From: an uncultured Muribaculaceae bacterium
GTDB taxonomy: Bacteria; Bacteroidota; Bacteroidia; Bacteroidales; Muribaculaceae
Length of the DNA: 48,847 nt
Assembly (NCBI GenBank): GCA_910577465.1
Contig: CAJTMM010000007.1
Location: forward strand, 6,105 to 54,951
Direction of reading: 5' to 3'
Shown here: positions 34,740 through 43,802 of the stretch, one piece after another
How positions within the stretch are numbered: position 1 is the stretch's first letter
Layout of the letters: each line of letters begins with the position of its first letter
The notes under the pieces: model-generated
Databases searched by the model: none
Seen by the model: the letters and a program-made list of their open reading frames with translations, nothing else
Told to the model about the DNA's origin: nothing
Translations under genes and position numbers: made by a program

Positions 34740-35770
34740 AACATCGTAGCAAAAAAATCATTTCGTATATAGTGACTATCGCGGTCATAGCTGTAGCCAT
34801 CGCATGGGTGTGCATGAAATTTATTCACATCGGGAATGTTGAGTTCACGGATAATGCCCAGATTCAGCAACAGATAGTTCCTGTCAATAGCCGTGTGCAA
34901 GGTTACATCAAGGAAATTCGGTTTAGTGAGTTTGAGCCTGTAAAAAAAGGTGATACTCTTGTGATAATTGATGATGCAGATATGCGTTTGCGAGTAGCTC
35001 AAGCCAAGGCTGATTATCAAAATGCGCTTGCCGGGCGAAATGTGGCAGATAAAAGCGTCGGGGTCGCATCTGCTAATGTGGCAGTGACAGAAGCATCTAT
35101 CGCTGAAGCAAAGGTGCTTATGGAAATGGCTGCAACGGACTTTGAACGTTATCATAAATTACTGGAACAGGACGCTGTTACACGTCAGCAATACGATGCG
35201 GTAAAAACTGATTATGCTGCTAAAAAAGCTCGCTACGAGATGCTCTCGCGACAACGTTCTGCGACATCATCTGTAGTGGCTGAAACACGGCAGCGTATTT
35301 CTCAGAATGAGGCCGGTATTGAATTGGCAAAAGCCTTGCTGGAAACAGCGGAATTAAACCTGTCGTACTGCGTTATCACCGCACCATGTGATGGATATGC
35401 ATCACGTAAGGAAATACAGACCGGACAGCTTGTGCAACCGGGACAAACGCTTCTTGATTTGGTAGACTCTTCGGAGTTATGGATAATAGCCAACTATAAA
35501 GAAACTCAGTTGCGGCATATATCAGAAGGCAGTGAAGTTGATATTAAGGTCGATGCCATACCTGGCGTGGTCTTTAGTGGAAGAATAAAATCAATATCTA
35601 AGGCAACCGGTGCCTCACTTTCGATACTACCGCAAGATAATTCGTCAGGCAACTTCGTAAAAGTGCGTCAACGCGTCCCGGTAAGAATAGAACTGACTCC
35701 TGATAATGATGTACATGACATGCAGCGTATGCGTGCCGGTATGAATGTAGAGTGCGAGGTGAAATATTGA
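34736..35770 (+). CDS. HlyD/EmrA-family membrane fusion protein
   Basis: The 344-residue protein has an N-terminal membrane helix (about 8-28), a biotinyl-lipoyl half (VNSRVQGYIKEIRF), a helical hairpin (about 85-205), the second lipoyl half (VITAPCDGYASRKEIQTGQLVQPGQTLLDLVD) and a beta-barrel region. It spans the periplasm to connect the MFS pump to the TolC-type duct. Start overlaps the TolC stop by 4 bases. Confidence 0.93.
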   Translation: MKHRSKKIISYIVTIAVIAVAIAWVCMKFIHIGNVEFTDNAQIQQQIVPVNSRVQGYIKEIRFSEFEPVKKGDTLVIIDDADMRLRVAQAKADYQNALAGRNVADKSVGVASANVAVTEASIAEAKVLMEMAATDFERYHKLLEQDAVTRQQYDAVKTDYAAKKARYEMLSRQRSATSSVVAETRQRISQNEAGIELAKALLETAELNLSYCVITAPCDGYASRKEIQTGQLVQPGQTLLDLVDSSELWIIANYKETQLRHISEGSEVDIKVDAIPGVVFSGRIKSISKATGASLSILPQDNSSGNFVKVRQRVPVRIELTPDNDVHDMQRMRAGMNVECEVKY

Positions 35771-35771
35771 T

Positions 35772-37394
35772 ATGGCTGATTGGCATACGACACCGGGGGT
35801 GTTTGATATCCCTGACATACCGAAGTTTGTGCCACGCAAACTAAAGCCGTGGCTATTTATATTTTTTGTGCTGATAATCCAGTTCTCCGGAGGAGTATAT
35901 CTGGCTGCCGCATCAGATATGGTCGGATCGACAGCTTTGATGCAAGAGGATATTTTAATGGCAGGATACGCATCTTTAATAGGTCTCGCCATAAACTTTG
36001 CAGTGATGTTCCGCATTAAGTTCCGCTTTTCTAACCGTACTCAGTTATTGGTGGCTGGAGCAGTTCTTATAACGGCTAATATCATTTGCGCGCATACGAC
36101 TTCGGTGCCGGTACTTGTCACGACATGTTTCATAGCCGGGTGGTTTAGAATGCAAGCTACCCTTGCATGCAATTCCACCATCCAGCTATGGCTTACGCCG
36201 GTACGTGATATGTCGGTTTTCTTTTGTTACGTTTATATTATAGTAGATAGCGTGATACAATTAAGCGGTATCGCCACCATATATACTTCATTTTTCATGC
36301 AATGGGAATATATGCATTGGATAATGATAGGAATGCTGGCTATTATGATGCTGATGGTTGCGCTTCTGCTTCGACCTGTCAGAGGGCCAATGTTCATACC
36401 TCTTCTCGGCATTGATTGGATTGGTGCTATTCTTTGGGCAGGATTTATGATGTGTTTCACATTCATCTGTGTGTACGGGAATTACTATGATTGGTGGGAT
36501 GCATCAGAGATTCGGGGTGCTACTGTTATAGGATTGCTATGCATAATCATAAATCTATGGCGAGCATCGTTTTTGCATCACCCATACATCTCGTTCAGGG
36601 CTATGAAAAATCGTAATGTAATCCGTGCGACCGGCATATATCTTGTGTTTTTCACGCTGATTGCAACCGAACATGTGTTTGAGCATTCCTATGCTGCCAA
36701 TATACTTGGGTTTGATGAAACAAATCTTATTGATTTAAATTGGTATGTATTCATAGGAATTGTGTCGGGATGTGGATTTACGTATGCCACATTCGCACTA
36801 CGCAAATGGCGCTATAAAACAATGACAGCTATAGCATTTGCGCTTGCTATCGTGTATCTTGCTTATTTTTATTTCTTTATAGACTATGGTGTGGAAAAGG
36901 AAATGCTGTTCATTCCATTGTTTTTCCGAGGTGCGGCATCAGTGATAATTTCAATAGTATTTCTTACTTCAATAGTTCAAAGCGGATTGCCGTTTCAAGT
37001 ATTTCCGCAAGCACTAACTATCAACGGATTCACTGGAGCTGTGATGGGGGCCACATTTGGTCCTGCACTCATTGGCGAATTTCTACGCCATACGATGGCA
37101 AAAAACGCATCTCTTTTAAGTGCCGCAATAACCGATTTTAACCCTGACGTATTATATATGCCGGTTGGGCAATTGTATGGAATGGTTCAAAAGCAAGCTA
37201 TGATTGTGTCCATGAAAGAAATATATGGATGGTTGTTGATTGTTGCATCAATGTCTTTAATCGTAATTCTTGTGAGTTACAGTCCTGTGCGCCCATGGGC
37301 AATATTTCCCAAATGGAAAACCATTCGTCGTACCATGCGCCGTACGGTACGAATTGAGGAGCGTGCCAAAGCTGTTTGTCCTGATATCAGATAG
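35772..37394 (+). CDS. EmrB-type MFS transporter
   Basis: A 540-residue inner-membrane protein with about 14 hydrophobic helices, consistent with the DHA2 (EmrB-like) group, and starting 1 base after the fusion-protein stop. Some of the usual sharp MFS motifs (such as GxLaDrxGrkxxl) are not evident, so it may be a divergent Bacteroidota branch. The likely role is proton-driven export of drugs, fatty acids or other amphiphiles. The substrate is unknown. Confidence 0.85.
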   Translation: MADWHTTPGVFDIPDIPKFVPRKLKPWLFIFFVLIIQFSGGVYLAAASDMVGSTALMQEDILMAGYASLIGLAINFAVMFRIKFRFSNRTQLLVAGAVLITANIICAHTTSVPVLVTTCFIAGWFRMQATLACNSTIQLWLTPVRDMSVFFCYVYIIVDSVIQLSGIATIYTSFFMQWEYMHWIMIGMLAIMMLMVALLLRPVRGPMFIPLLGIDWIGAILWAGFMMCFTFICVYGNYYDWWDASEIRGATVIGLLCIIINLWRASFLHHPYISFRAMKNRNVIRATGIYLVFFTLIATEHVFEHSYAANILGFDETNLIDLNWYVFIGIVSGCGFTYATFALRKWRYKTMTAIAFALAIVYLAYFYFFIDYGVEKEMLFIPLFFRGAASVIISIVFLTSIVQSGLPFQVFPQALTINGFTGAVMGATFGPALIGEFLRHTMAKNASLLSAAITDFNPDVLYMPVGQLYGMVQKQAMIVSMKEIYGWLLIVASMSLIVILVSYSPVRPWAIFPKWKTIRRTMRRTVRIEERAKAVCPDIR

Positions 37395-37417
37395 AGTTAT
37401 ACCTGATAATACATTAT

Positions 37418-37458
37418 AAATGGCGCAGTCCTTGTTAAGGTGCTGCGCCATTTTATAA
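37418..37458 (+). terminator. Rho-independent terminator of the efflux operon
   Basis: An 11-bp stem (37418-37428 and 37443-37453) with a nested cctt/aagg pairing in its loop, followed by ttttataata. It lies 24 bases after the EmrB-type stop. Confidence 0.85.
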
Positions 37459-37544
37459 TAAAAGTAATTTGGATTAAAGCTGGTGCTAATACATCTACAG
37501 ACCCCCATTTTACATTCCCTAAATAGCAATCGAGGCAAAAAAAT

Positions 37545-37579
37545 AAAAAGCACCAAATTATGATAATTTAGTGCTTTTT
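37545..37579 (-). terminator. Terminator of the tRNA-Gln transcript
   Basis: A near-perfect hairpin: aaaaagcac + c + aaattat (37545-37561), a single g, then ataattt + a + gtgcttttt (37563-37579), with one internal mismatch. Read on the minus strand it is followed by a T-rich tract, just 2 bases after the tRNA 3' end. It could also act on the plus strand. Confidence 0.8.
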
Positions 37580-37581
37580 AG

Positions 37582-37652
37582 TTGCCTTGGAAGGATTCGA
37601 ACCCTCACAGGCGGAACCAGAATCCGACGTGCTACCATTACACCACAAGGCA
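37582..37652 (-). tRNA. tRNA-Gln (anticodon CTG)
   Basis: A 71-base cloverleaf folds on the minus strand: 7-bp acceptor stem, D-arm GTGT/GCAC with loop AATGGTA, anticodon loop TTCTGGT (anticodon CTG at 37618-37620), 4-base variable loop, T-arm GAGGG/CCTTC with loop TTCGAAT, discriminator A. No CCA is encoded. Position 27-43 of the anticodon stem is a T/C mismatch; the other four pairs are good. It has its own promoter and terminator. Confidence 0.9.
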
Positions 37653-37693
37653 ATTTCTATTGCAGCTCGCTTGCTGCGTTGTTTTAACGAGTG

Positions 37694-37725
37694 CAAAGGT
37701 AAGGACTTTATTTTTATGATGCAAA
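37694..37725 (-). promoter_or_regulatory. Promoter of tRNA-Gln
   Basis: On the minus strand TTTG (37722-37725), 20 bases, then TACCTTTG (37694-37701) make a full -33/-7 pair. Transcription would start near 37688, about 36 bases before the mature 5' end. Confidence 0.75.
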
Positions 37726-37864
37726 TTTTTTGAGCTTTTTGTGCCATATTTTTTTGCGGTTGAACGCTAAAATATGACAGCGTTATTGCTATCATCCTAT
37801 TATAGCGCAATTTGCGTTTTGTTTGAAACTTGTTTAATTTCTGCAATGATTAATTACTTTACTT

Positions 37865-38032
37865 ATGGGTAATAAGGTAGTGTCATCTCCACTATCCTAT
37901 GACGTGTATATATGGTATTTGTCTCAAGGAGTACAATGGTGTTTTGTACTGATAAAAGAATATGGAATTTCGATGCACAAGAAGGATATGGCGTGTGTAT
38001 TTGTAAAGATGTTTATTAAACAAGGCGCATAA
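37865..38032 (+). CDS. Possible small protein, 55 codons
   Basis: An ATG at 37865 opens a 55-residue frame (starting MGNKVVSSPL, ending VKMFIKQGA) with several Trp, Tyr and Cys and a Lys-rich C-terminal part. It is not recognised, and no good promoter precedes it. It could be a remnant or chance. Confidence 0.2.
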   Translation: MGNKVVSSPLSYDVYIWYLSQGVQWCFVLIKEYGISMHKKDMACVFVKMFIKQGA

Positions 38033-38144
38033 AGTTTCCCAAAATAAAATGCTAATAAATTGCTTAATTGGTTTTTATGTATTTACAATACCATACAAAG
38101 TTGTCCAAAACTAAAAACTTTTGTTTGTTTTGTTGCGAGAAAAG

Positions 38145-38175
38145 TTGTCGAAATGAGAAATAATATATAGCTTTG
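38145..38175 (+). promoter_or_regulatory. Promoter of nrdD-nrdG
   Basis: TTG (38145-38147), a 20-base spacer and TAGCTTTG (38168-38175) form a consensus promoter with a leader of about 40 bases. An inverted repeat TTTGT-CAAC-ACAAA (38172-38185) overlaps the -7 element and start site, with the spacing of a CRP/FNR-family site. TAATATATAG at 38161-38170 also resembles the core of an NrdR box. Both are weak inferences. Confidence 0.65.
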
Positions 38176-38219
38176 TCAACACAAAACAAACACAAATTCT
38201 GATAATATTTAGTAACGCC

Positions 38220-40427
38220 ATGATACATACGGTCATAAAGAGAGATGGACGCGTTGTTGGATACAACGAGGAGAAAATAAAGGCTGCTATACGTAAAGCC
38301 ATGCTCCAAACAGAGATGGGCGAAGATGAAGCCTTGATTCAGAAAATTGCCGATCGAATAGGTGTAACCGGTTCGGAGCGTATGACTGTAGAGGAGATAC
38401 AGGACCGTGTGGAAGTGGAATTGATGAATAGCCCTCGAAAAGAGGTCGCAAAACGATACATTGCATATCGGGACCAACGAAGCATAGCGCGTAGGGCAAA
38501 GACCCGTGACATGTTTTTAGAAATTATAGAAGCTAAGAACAATGATATAACGCGCGAGAATGCCAACATGAATACAGATTCCCCGGCCGGCATGATGATG
38601 AAGTTTGCAAGCGAAACTACAAAACCGTTTGTCGACGACTACCTGCTTTCGGCTGAAGCGCGTGATGCCGTACGCAATGGATATCTCCATATACATGATA
38701 AGGACTACTACCCTACCAAGAGTCTTACATGTGTGCAACATCCACTTGACCGCATTTTGAAACATGGATTTATGGCAGGTCATGGCGAGTCTCGTCCGGC
38801 AAAACGTATCGAGACGGCAAGTATAATAAGTTGCATCTCTCTTGAAACAGCACAAAACGAGATGCATGGTGGACAAGCTATACCGGCCTTTGACTTCTAT
38901 TTAGCGCCATTTGTGCGTACTTCATTCATAGAGGAACTGCAGAAAGCCGAGCAATTGTCAGGCGAAAATTTATCGGAATATTATTCCAAAGAGCTTGATG
39001 ATTATCTGAAGAGACCACTCGACGGTCTCGGTGGAACGGAGCGCCTGATACAGCATGCAATGAACCAGACGGTAGACCGCGTGCATCAGGCAATGGAAGC
39101 ATTTATCCATAACATGAATACCATACACTCTCGTGGTGGAAATCAGGTAGTGTTCAGCTCCATCAATTATGGCACTGATACTTCGGCAGAAGGACGATGT
39201 GTGATACGTGAGCTGCTCAAATCAACTTACGAAGGGGTTGGCAATGGAGCTACCGCCATATTCCCGATACAGATTTGGAAGAAAAAACGTGGCGTCAGTT
39301 ATTTGCCCGAAGATCGCAACTATGATTTGTACAAATACGCTTGTAAGGTTACCGCACGTCGATTCTTCCCGAACTTTGTAAATCTTGATGCCACATTTAA
39401 CCAACATGATAAATGGAATGCCAACGACCCCGAGCGTTACAAATACGAAGTAGCAACTATGGGGTGCCGCACGCGTGTTTTTGAAAACCGTTTTGGCGAA
39501 AAAACGTCAATAGGACGTGGTAACATAAGCTTTTCCACTATAAATATCGTGCGTATTGCTATTGAGTGCTTGATGATAAAGGATAAGGAGGAGCGTATAG
39601 CCCGATTCTTTGCCAAACTGGATGAGATGCTTGAGGTGACTGCGCGCCAATTGTGTGACCGTTTTGACTTTCAGAAGACAGCATTGGTAAAACAGTTTCC
39701 GTTGCTTATGTCGCGCCTATGGAATGGCAGTGACACTCTCCAGCCCAATCAAACTATAGAAAGTGTGATAAACCAGGGAACGCTTGGCATAGGATTCATC
39801 GGGCTTGCGGAATGTCTCGTCGCTCTGATTGGCAAACATCATGGTGAAAGTGAGGAAGCTCAAGCATTGGGCCTTAAAATAGTATCATACATGCGGAGTC
39901 GGGTCAATGAGTTTTCAGAACGATATCAGCATAATTTTTCCGTTCTTGCTACCCCGGCAGAAGGACTGTCAGGCAAATTCACCTCTAAAGACCGTAAAAG
40001 TTTCGGAATAATCCCCGGAATCACCGATAAGATATATTACACCAATTCCAATCATGTGCCTGTGTACTACCACTGCTCTCCTCGCCATAAGGCAGAAGTG
40101 GAGGCCCCATACCATGAGCTTACCGGCGGTGGACATATATTCTATGTGGAGATAGATGGAGATGCAACTCACAATCCTCAGGCGATAGCTGACATTGTAG
40201 ATTTGATGGATCGCTACAATATTGGATATTGTTCAGTGAATCATAACCGCAACAGATGCATGGATTGCGGTTATGAGGATGCCAGCGAAAACCTAGAGAT
40301 ATGCCCTAAATGCGGTGGTGCCAATATCGATAAACTGCAACGCATAACAGGTTATCTTGTGGGAACTACCGACCGCTGGAATAATGCCAAACTGGCAGAA
40401 CTCAATGACCGCATAGTTCATAAGTAA
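38220..40427 (+). CDS. nrdD: Anaerobic ribonucleoside-triphosphate reductase
   Basis: Class III ribonucleotide reductase, 735 residues. The N-terminal ATP-cone (about 1-95: VIKRDGRVVGYNEEKIKAAI) gives allosteric control. The central barrel follows, and the C terminus has a zinc site (CMDCGYEDASE ... CPKC, four Cys) and the glycyl-radical motif RITGYLVG near residue 714. It reduces NTPs to dNTPs under anoxia using a radical installed by NrdG, whose gene starts immediately after the stop. Confidence 0.96.
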   Translation: MIHTVIKRDGRVVGYNEEKIKAAIRKAMLQTEMGEDEALIQKIADRIGVTGSERMTVEEIQDRVEVELMNSPRKEVAKRYIAYRDQRSIARRAKTRDMFLEIIEAKNNDITRENANMNTDSPAGMMMKFASETTKPFVDDYLLSAEARDAVRNGYLHIHDKDYYPTKSLTCVQHPLDRILKHGFMAGHGESRPAKRIETASIISCISLETAQNEMHGGQAIPAFDFYLAPFVRTSFIEELQKAEQLSGENLSEYYSKELDDYLKRPLDGLGGTERLIQHAMNQTVDRVHQAMEAFIHNMNTIHSRGGNQVVFSSINYGTDTSAEGRCVIRELLKSTYEGVGNGATAIFPIQIWKKKRGVSYLPEDRNYDLYKYACKVTARRFFPNFVNLDATFNQHDKWNANDPERYKYEVATMGCRTRVFENRFGEKTSIGRGNISFSTINIVRIAIECLMIKDKEERIARFFAKLDEMLEVTARQLCDRFDFQKTALVKQFPLLMSRLWNGSDTLQPNQTIESVINQGTLGIGFIGLAECLVALIGKHHGESEEAQALGLKIVSYMRSRVNEFSERYQHNFSVLATPAEGLSGKFTSKDRKSFGIIPGITDKIYYTNSNHVPVYYHCSPRHKAEVEAPYHELTGGGHIFYVEIDGDATHNPQAIADIVDLMDRYNIGYCSVNHNRNRCMDCGYEDASENLEICPKCGGANIDKLQRITGYLVGTTDRWNNAKLAELNDRIVHK

Positions 40428-40934
40428 ATGGTTGATTTAGATAGTACCACACTGCGTGTGGTCGACATAATAGATGGTACAACGGTGGATGGTCCGGGTT
40501 TCCGGACCTCCATCTATTTTGCGGGGTGTACGCACCAATGCCCCGGATGTCAGAATATGCATACCTGGAATCCGGAATCGGGTGTGGATATGACCTTACG
40601 GGAACTACTGACCCGTATTAAAAAGAATGATTTTAATGTGACATTTTCCGGAGGTGACCCATTGTTTCAGATACGTCCACTTACCGTTCTTGCCAAAGAG
40701 ATTGCGGCTATGGGTAAAAACATCTGGTGTTATACCGGATATGATTATGAGACGATTGTGGCTAACAGTGAATTTGCAGAACTGTTACGATATATTGATG
40801 TGCTCGTCGACGGTCGTTTTATAGATGCCTTACGAGACTTGACACTTTTATTCAGAGGGTCATCCAATCAAAGATTGATTGATGTTAAGAACTCTTCCAC
40901 GGAATGTGTCAAGGAATGGATTTCTCCATTTTAA
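40428..40934 (+). CDS. nrdG: Anaerobic ribonucleotide reductase activating protein (radical SAM)
   Basis: A 168-residue radical-SAM activase with the cluster motif CTHQCPGC (Cys34, Cys38, Cys41) and the downstream FSGGDPL motif that binds SAM. It generates the glycyl radical on NrdD. The ATG directly abuts the nrdD stop, so translation is coupled. The 3' end converges on the MBOAT gene with one base between the stops. Confidence 0.96.
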   Translation: MVDLDSTTLRVVDIIDGTTVDGPGFRTSIYFAGCTHQCPGCQNMHTWNPESGVDMTLRELLTRIKKNDFNVTFSGGDPLFQIRPLTVLAKEIAAMGKNIWCYTGYDYETIVANSEFAELLRYIDVLVDGRFIDALRDLTLLFRGSSNQRLIDVKNSSTECVKEWISPF

Positions 40935-40935
40935 A

Positions 40936-42426
40936 TCAATATTGGAGGTAGATGAATGGCATAATATCCGTCTGCCGCACTTGTATAATAACCAAAATCA
41001 CAATGGCAAGTATCACTGCTTGAACAAACAGCGGTGTCGCGCTATATGATTTGCGCATTTTACGTATCCAACGTTTCGGTGCAAAGTGGGTCAACAATGC
41101 CGCAACCATAACAAGGACTATCATCAGATACCCACTGATAAATTGTGGAGCTACAGACAGATGAAAGTCAAACAAAATCTGATGGAACATGTCACCTACC
41201 ACTTCCATTGACCGTGCCTTGAAAAACACGAAACTTATGGCAATGAGATTGAATGTGAGAAATATGTTTCCAGCCAAACGCCACCACTTACGACGGTTCT
41301 CCGGTTTTACTCGTGGCAACACTCCCTTTATTGATTTATGTCCTACCAAGAAGGCTCCTTGCAATCCACCCCAAATGAGAAACATCCAGGACGCACCATG
41401 CCATAATCCGCCTATAACCATGGTGGTCATAAGATTCATGTGATGCCTTGTCTTGGAACACCTGTTTCCACCTAATGGAATATACAGATAATCACGTAAC
41501 CAAAAAGACAGAGATATGTGCCATCTGCGCCAGAATTCTGTGGGGTTCTGAGATTTGAAAGGCGCTCGGAAATTATCAAGGAACCGATAGCCTAACAAGA
41601 GAGCCACGCCAATTGCCATATCGGTATATCCGGAAAAATCACAATAAAGTTGAATGATAAAACCATACATCCCCATCATGTTCTCGAAGCCACTGTATAA
41701 GGCCGGATTTTCGAATACACGCTCGACAAAATTCTGACTTATGAAATCGGCAACAATCACCTTTTTGACAAGCCCCGACATAATCAGGAAAATTCCCTCC
41801 GCAGTCATGGCTTTAGATGCCATGCGGTTAGCCTCTACCTGAGGTAGCATATCCTTGGCCCTCACAACCGGTCCGGCAAGCAACGGAGGGAAAAAGGTGA
41901 GATAAAACGTATAGGATAGAAAATCATGGCAAGCCTTGATGTCACCACGATACACGTCCACTATATAACTTATAGATCTGAATGTAAAAAATGAAATTCC
42001 GGCAGGAAGTATTATGTCCAAGGGGTCAAACGGCTTATCTGAAAAATTTGCTATTGTCTCGTATAGCAGATTGAAATATTTGAAGAATACAAGCATCCCC
42101 ACATTCAATATCACATTCAATGCTACTATGCTTTTTCTCCAAAAACTTTTCTTGCATCGGTCAAGTGCAATGCCTAATACGAAATCACTTATGCACACAC
42201 CAAGTATGATAAAGCAATATTCAGCCGATGACTTATAATAAAAGTAAAGTGAAAACAAAATGACAAACAGTAATTTTGCCGTCTTGAATTTCCGTAACAA
42301 CTGGTACACAGTTATGAAAAGCATGAAAAGTATCAGGAACAATCCTGTGTTGAACAATAATGGATTGTAGCTGTCAAACTTTAAAATGTCCAGTAACTTT
42401 TCGCTATCAATAATCAGCGGTAACAT
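40936..42426 (-). CDS. MBOAT-family O-acyltransferase (AlgI-like)
   Basis: A 496-residue polytopic inner-membrane protein with about ten or more helices. It has the MBOAT catalytic His in LWHGASW (His343), another conserved His in RRWHISLSFW (His303), and FFPPLLAGPVVRA, as in AlgI. It probably moves an acetyl or other acyl group across the membrane for attachment to an envelope glycan. Two SGNH proteins are encoded just upstream (29 bases), the expected partner set. The glycan is unknown. Confidence 0.9.
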   Translation of the reverse strand: MLPLIIDSEKLLDILKFDSYNPLLFNTGLFLILFMLFITVYQLLRKFKTAKLLFVILFSLYFYYKSSAEYCFIILGVCISDFVLGIALDRCKKSFWRKSIVALNVILNVGMLVFFKYFNLLYETIANFSDKPFDPLDIILPAGISFFTFRSISYIVDVYRGDIKACHDFLSYTFYLTFFPPLLAGPVVRAKDMLPQVEANRMASKAMTAEGIFLIMSGLVKKVIVADFISQNFVERVFENPALYSGFENMMGMYGFIIQLYCDFSGYTDMAIGVALLLGYRFLDNFRAPFKSQNPTEFWRRWHISLSFWLRDYLYIPLGGNRCSKTRHHMNLMTTMVIGGLWHGASWMFLIWGGLQGAFLVGHKSIKGVLPRVKPENRRKWWRLAGNIFLTFNLIAISFVFFKARSMEVVGDMFHQILFDFHLSVAPQFISGYLMIVLVMVAALLTHFAPKRWIRKMRKSYSATPLFVQAVILAIVILVIIQVRQTDIMPFIYLQY

Positions 42427-42455
42427 ACGTGTCGATTACTTTCAATATAAATAAT

Positions 42456-43802
42456 TTACTTACGGTCGAATGCTTCCTTCAATGCCTGATACATCAGATA
42501 TCCCTGAAGGTTATATCCCTTTATGGTATGATGAACGCGGTCCCTGCCGAATAGTCCGTCGGAAATCCAGTTGCTTGACGCGTCGGCTCCACCTGCCACC
42601 TCATACCAGTCATATACAGCTATATGATTTTCTTTACCGTAACTCAATATCGCATTCCGTATAGGTAGGATATTATTGTTCTTTGCGTAGCTTCGAACTC
42701 TACGCGATGTGGTGCGACGGCGCTTTTTCCCGCGTCCTTTGGCTTTTGTTCGTTTGGAAACAGTCTGATAAACGCTACGCTGACATTCCATAGGAGTGAC
42801 AAGTAATATTGCGGCATCAGGGTTGTCTTTGGTAATATTTCCGATAAGACGGTTCATGGATTTTTTGAACACATTGGCATCGAATCGACCGAACGCCTCA
42901 TTTGTGCCGAGTGATATGATGACCAAATCAGGATACAGCGGCTTGATGCCCTCACCCATATCCCCTATTCTATTGTATGTGTCATAAGTTGCCCCATTGT
43001 TACCTATGGTATGATAGAATATTCCGGGACGGTTGCCTGACAGATTTATGCCAAATACGGTCAAATCACCGGCTGATTCAAATTGGATTTTCACACGGGA
43101 AGTTTCTTCCGTAATATCAATGTGGGTGTAATTCTGTGAGGGAGTGGCTAAAAACGGGATTGCATCGCCATCACCGTTTTCAACTCCGGTGATAAACATT
43201 TGCCCGTTGTGAAATACGGTTATTGACGAGAACGGATCATAGTCATCGGTTTCGCTGGTAGATACTATTAATTCCGAATTAGGCTGGACAGGTGATATGG
43301 ATGTACCTGTAAACCCCATGGTCCTATCCCAATTGGGTTTCATTAACTTAGCCGATGTCCATGATTTAGGGCTGCTTATGGAGTAGTCCCTTGGCTCATT
43401 GGTACCGCTCATGCGCAAAGGTGCCACCAAACCGCGTCCGGCATTGCCATAATCGTATTGAAGATAATCACGGATAGCGCCGGTGGCTATATCTGCCTGA
43501 AGATGGCTATCACCTATATGCACTATATTTACTGGATTGATATCCGTTTGCTTCAATGCATTCCTGAGTTTGCTCCAGTCGGCTCCGTTAAGTATTATAT
43601 GGTTTCGATTTTCCTTGATATATCGTGGTACTGATATGTCAATATCGTCCTCACCGTATCCCTCAATTACAGGATTCTCGCGTATGCTGCGCTCGTCCTC
43701 TTCATCATAAGCCGATGATGGGTCTGTAGTTTGTGAATATAAATCAACAGGCATCAATAGCAATGCCGTAATCCACCATATATTAAGTTTTTTTGTAATC
43801 AC
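42456..43802 (-). CDS. Exported SGNH/GDSL-fold esterase or acyltransferase
   Basis: The 448-residue protein has a signal peptide (MITKKLNIWWITALLLMPVDLYSQ). SGNH blocks are visible: block I IGDSHLQAD (Ser99), block III SLGTNEAFG with Asn, and a C-terminal Asp/His in GLFGRDRVHHT (His424/425). A beta-rich insertion (about 130-270) may bind carbohydrate. A basic KAKGRGKKRRRTTSRR tract lies before the last block. It likely works with the MBOAT protein as transferase or esterase in the periplasm. Its start overlaps the upstream SGNH stop by 4 bases. Confidence 0.85.
   Translation of the reverse strand: MITKKLNIWWITALLLMPVDLYSQTTDPSSAYDEEDERSIRENPVIEGYGEDDIDISVPRYIKENRNHIILNGADWSKLRNALKQTDINPVNIVHIGDSHLQADIATGAIRDYLQYDYGNAGRGLVAPLRMSGTNEPRDYSISSPKSWTSAKLMKPNWDRTMGFTGTSISPVQPNSELIVSTSETDDYDPFSSITVFHNGQMFITGVENGDGDAIPFLATPSQNYTHIDITEETSRVKIQFESAGDLTVFGINLSGNRPGIFYHTIGNNGATYDTYNRIGDMGEGIKPLYPDLVIISLGTNEAFGRFDANVFKKSMNRLIGNITKDNPDAAILLVTPMECQRSVYQTVSKRTKAKGRGKKRRRTTSRRVRSYAKNNNILPIRNAILSYGKENHIAVYDWYEVAGGADASSNWISDGLFGRDRVHHTIKGYNLQGYLMYQALKEAFDRK

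Larger units (their letters stand above)
37653..38219. other. Intergenic region between tRNA-Gln and nrdD
   Basis: This 567-base region contains the tRNA promoter (minus strand), the nrdD promoter (plus strand) and a 55-codon plus-strand open frame at 37865-38032 of uncertain status. The rest is A/T-rich with no clear structure that I can support. Confidence 0.7.

Noticed and set aside
37568..37846. Minus-strand 92-codon frame ending in a CNGSTSDSG-like sequence
   Set aside because: This is a tRNA-Gln gene read as protein; the C-terminal part is a well-known false translation of tRNA.
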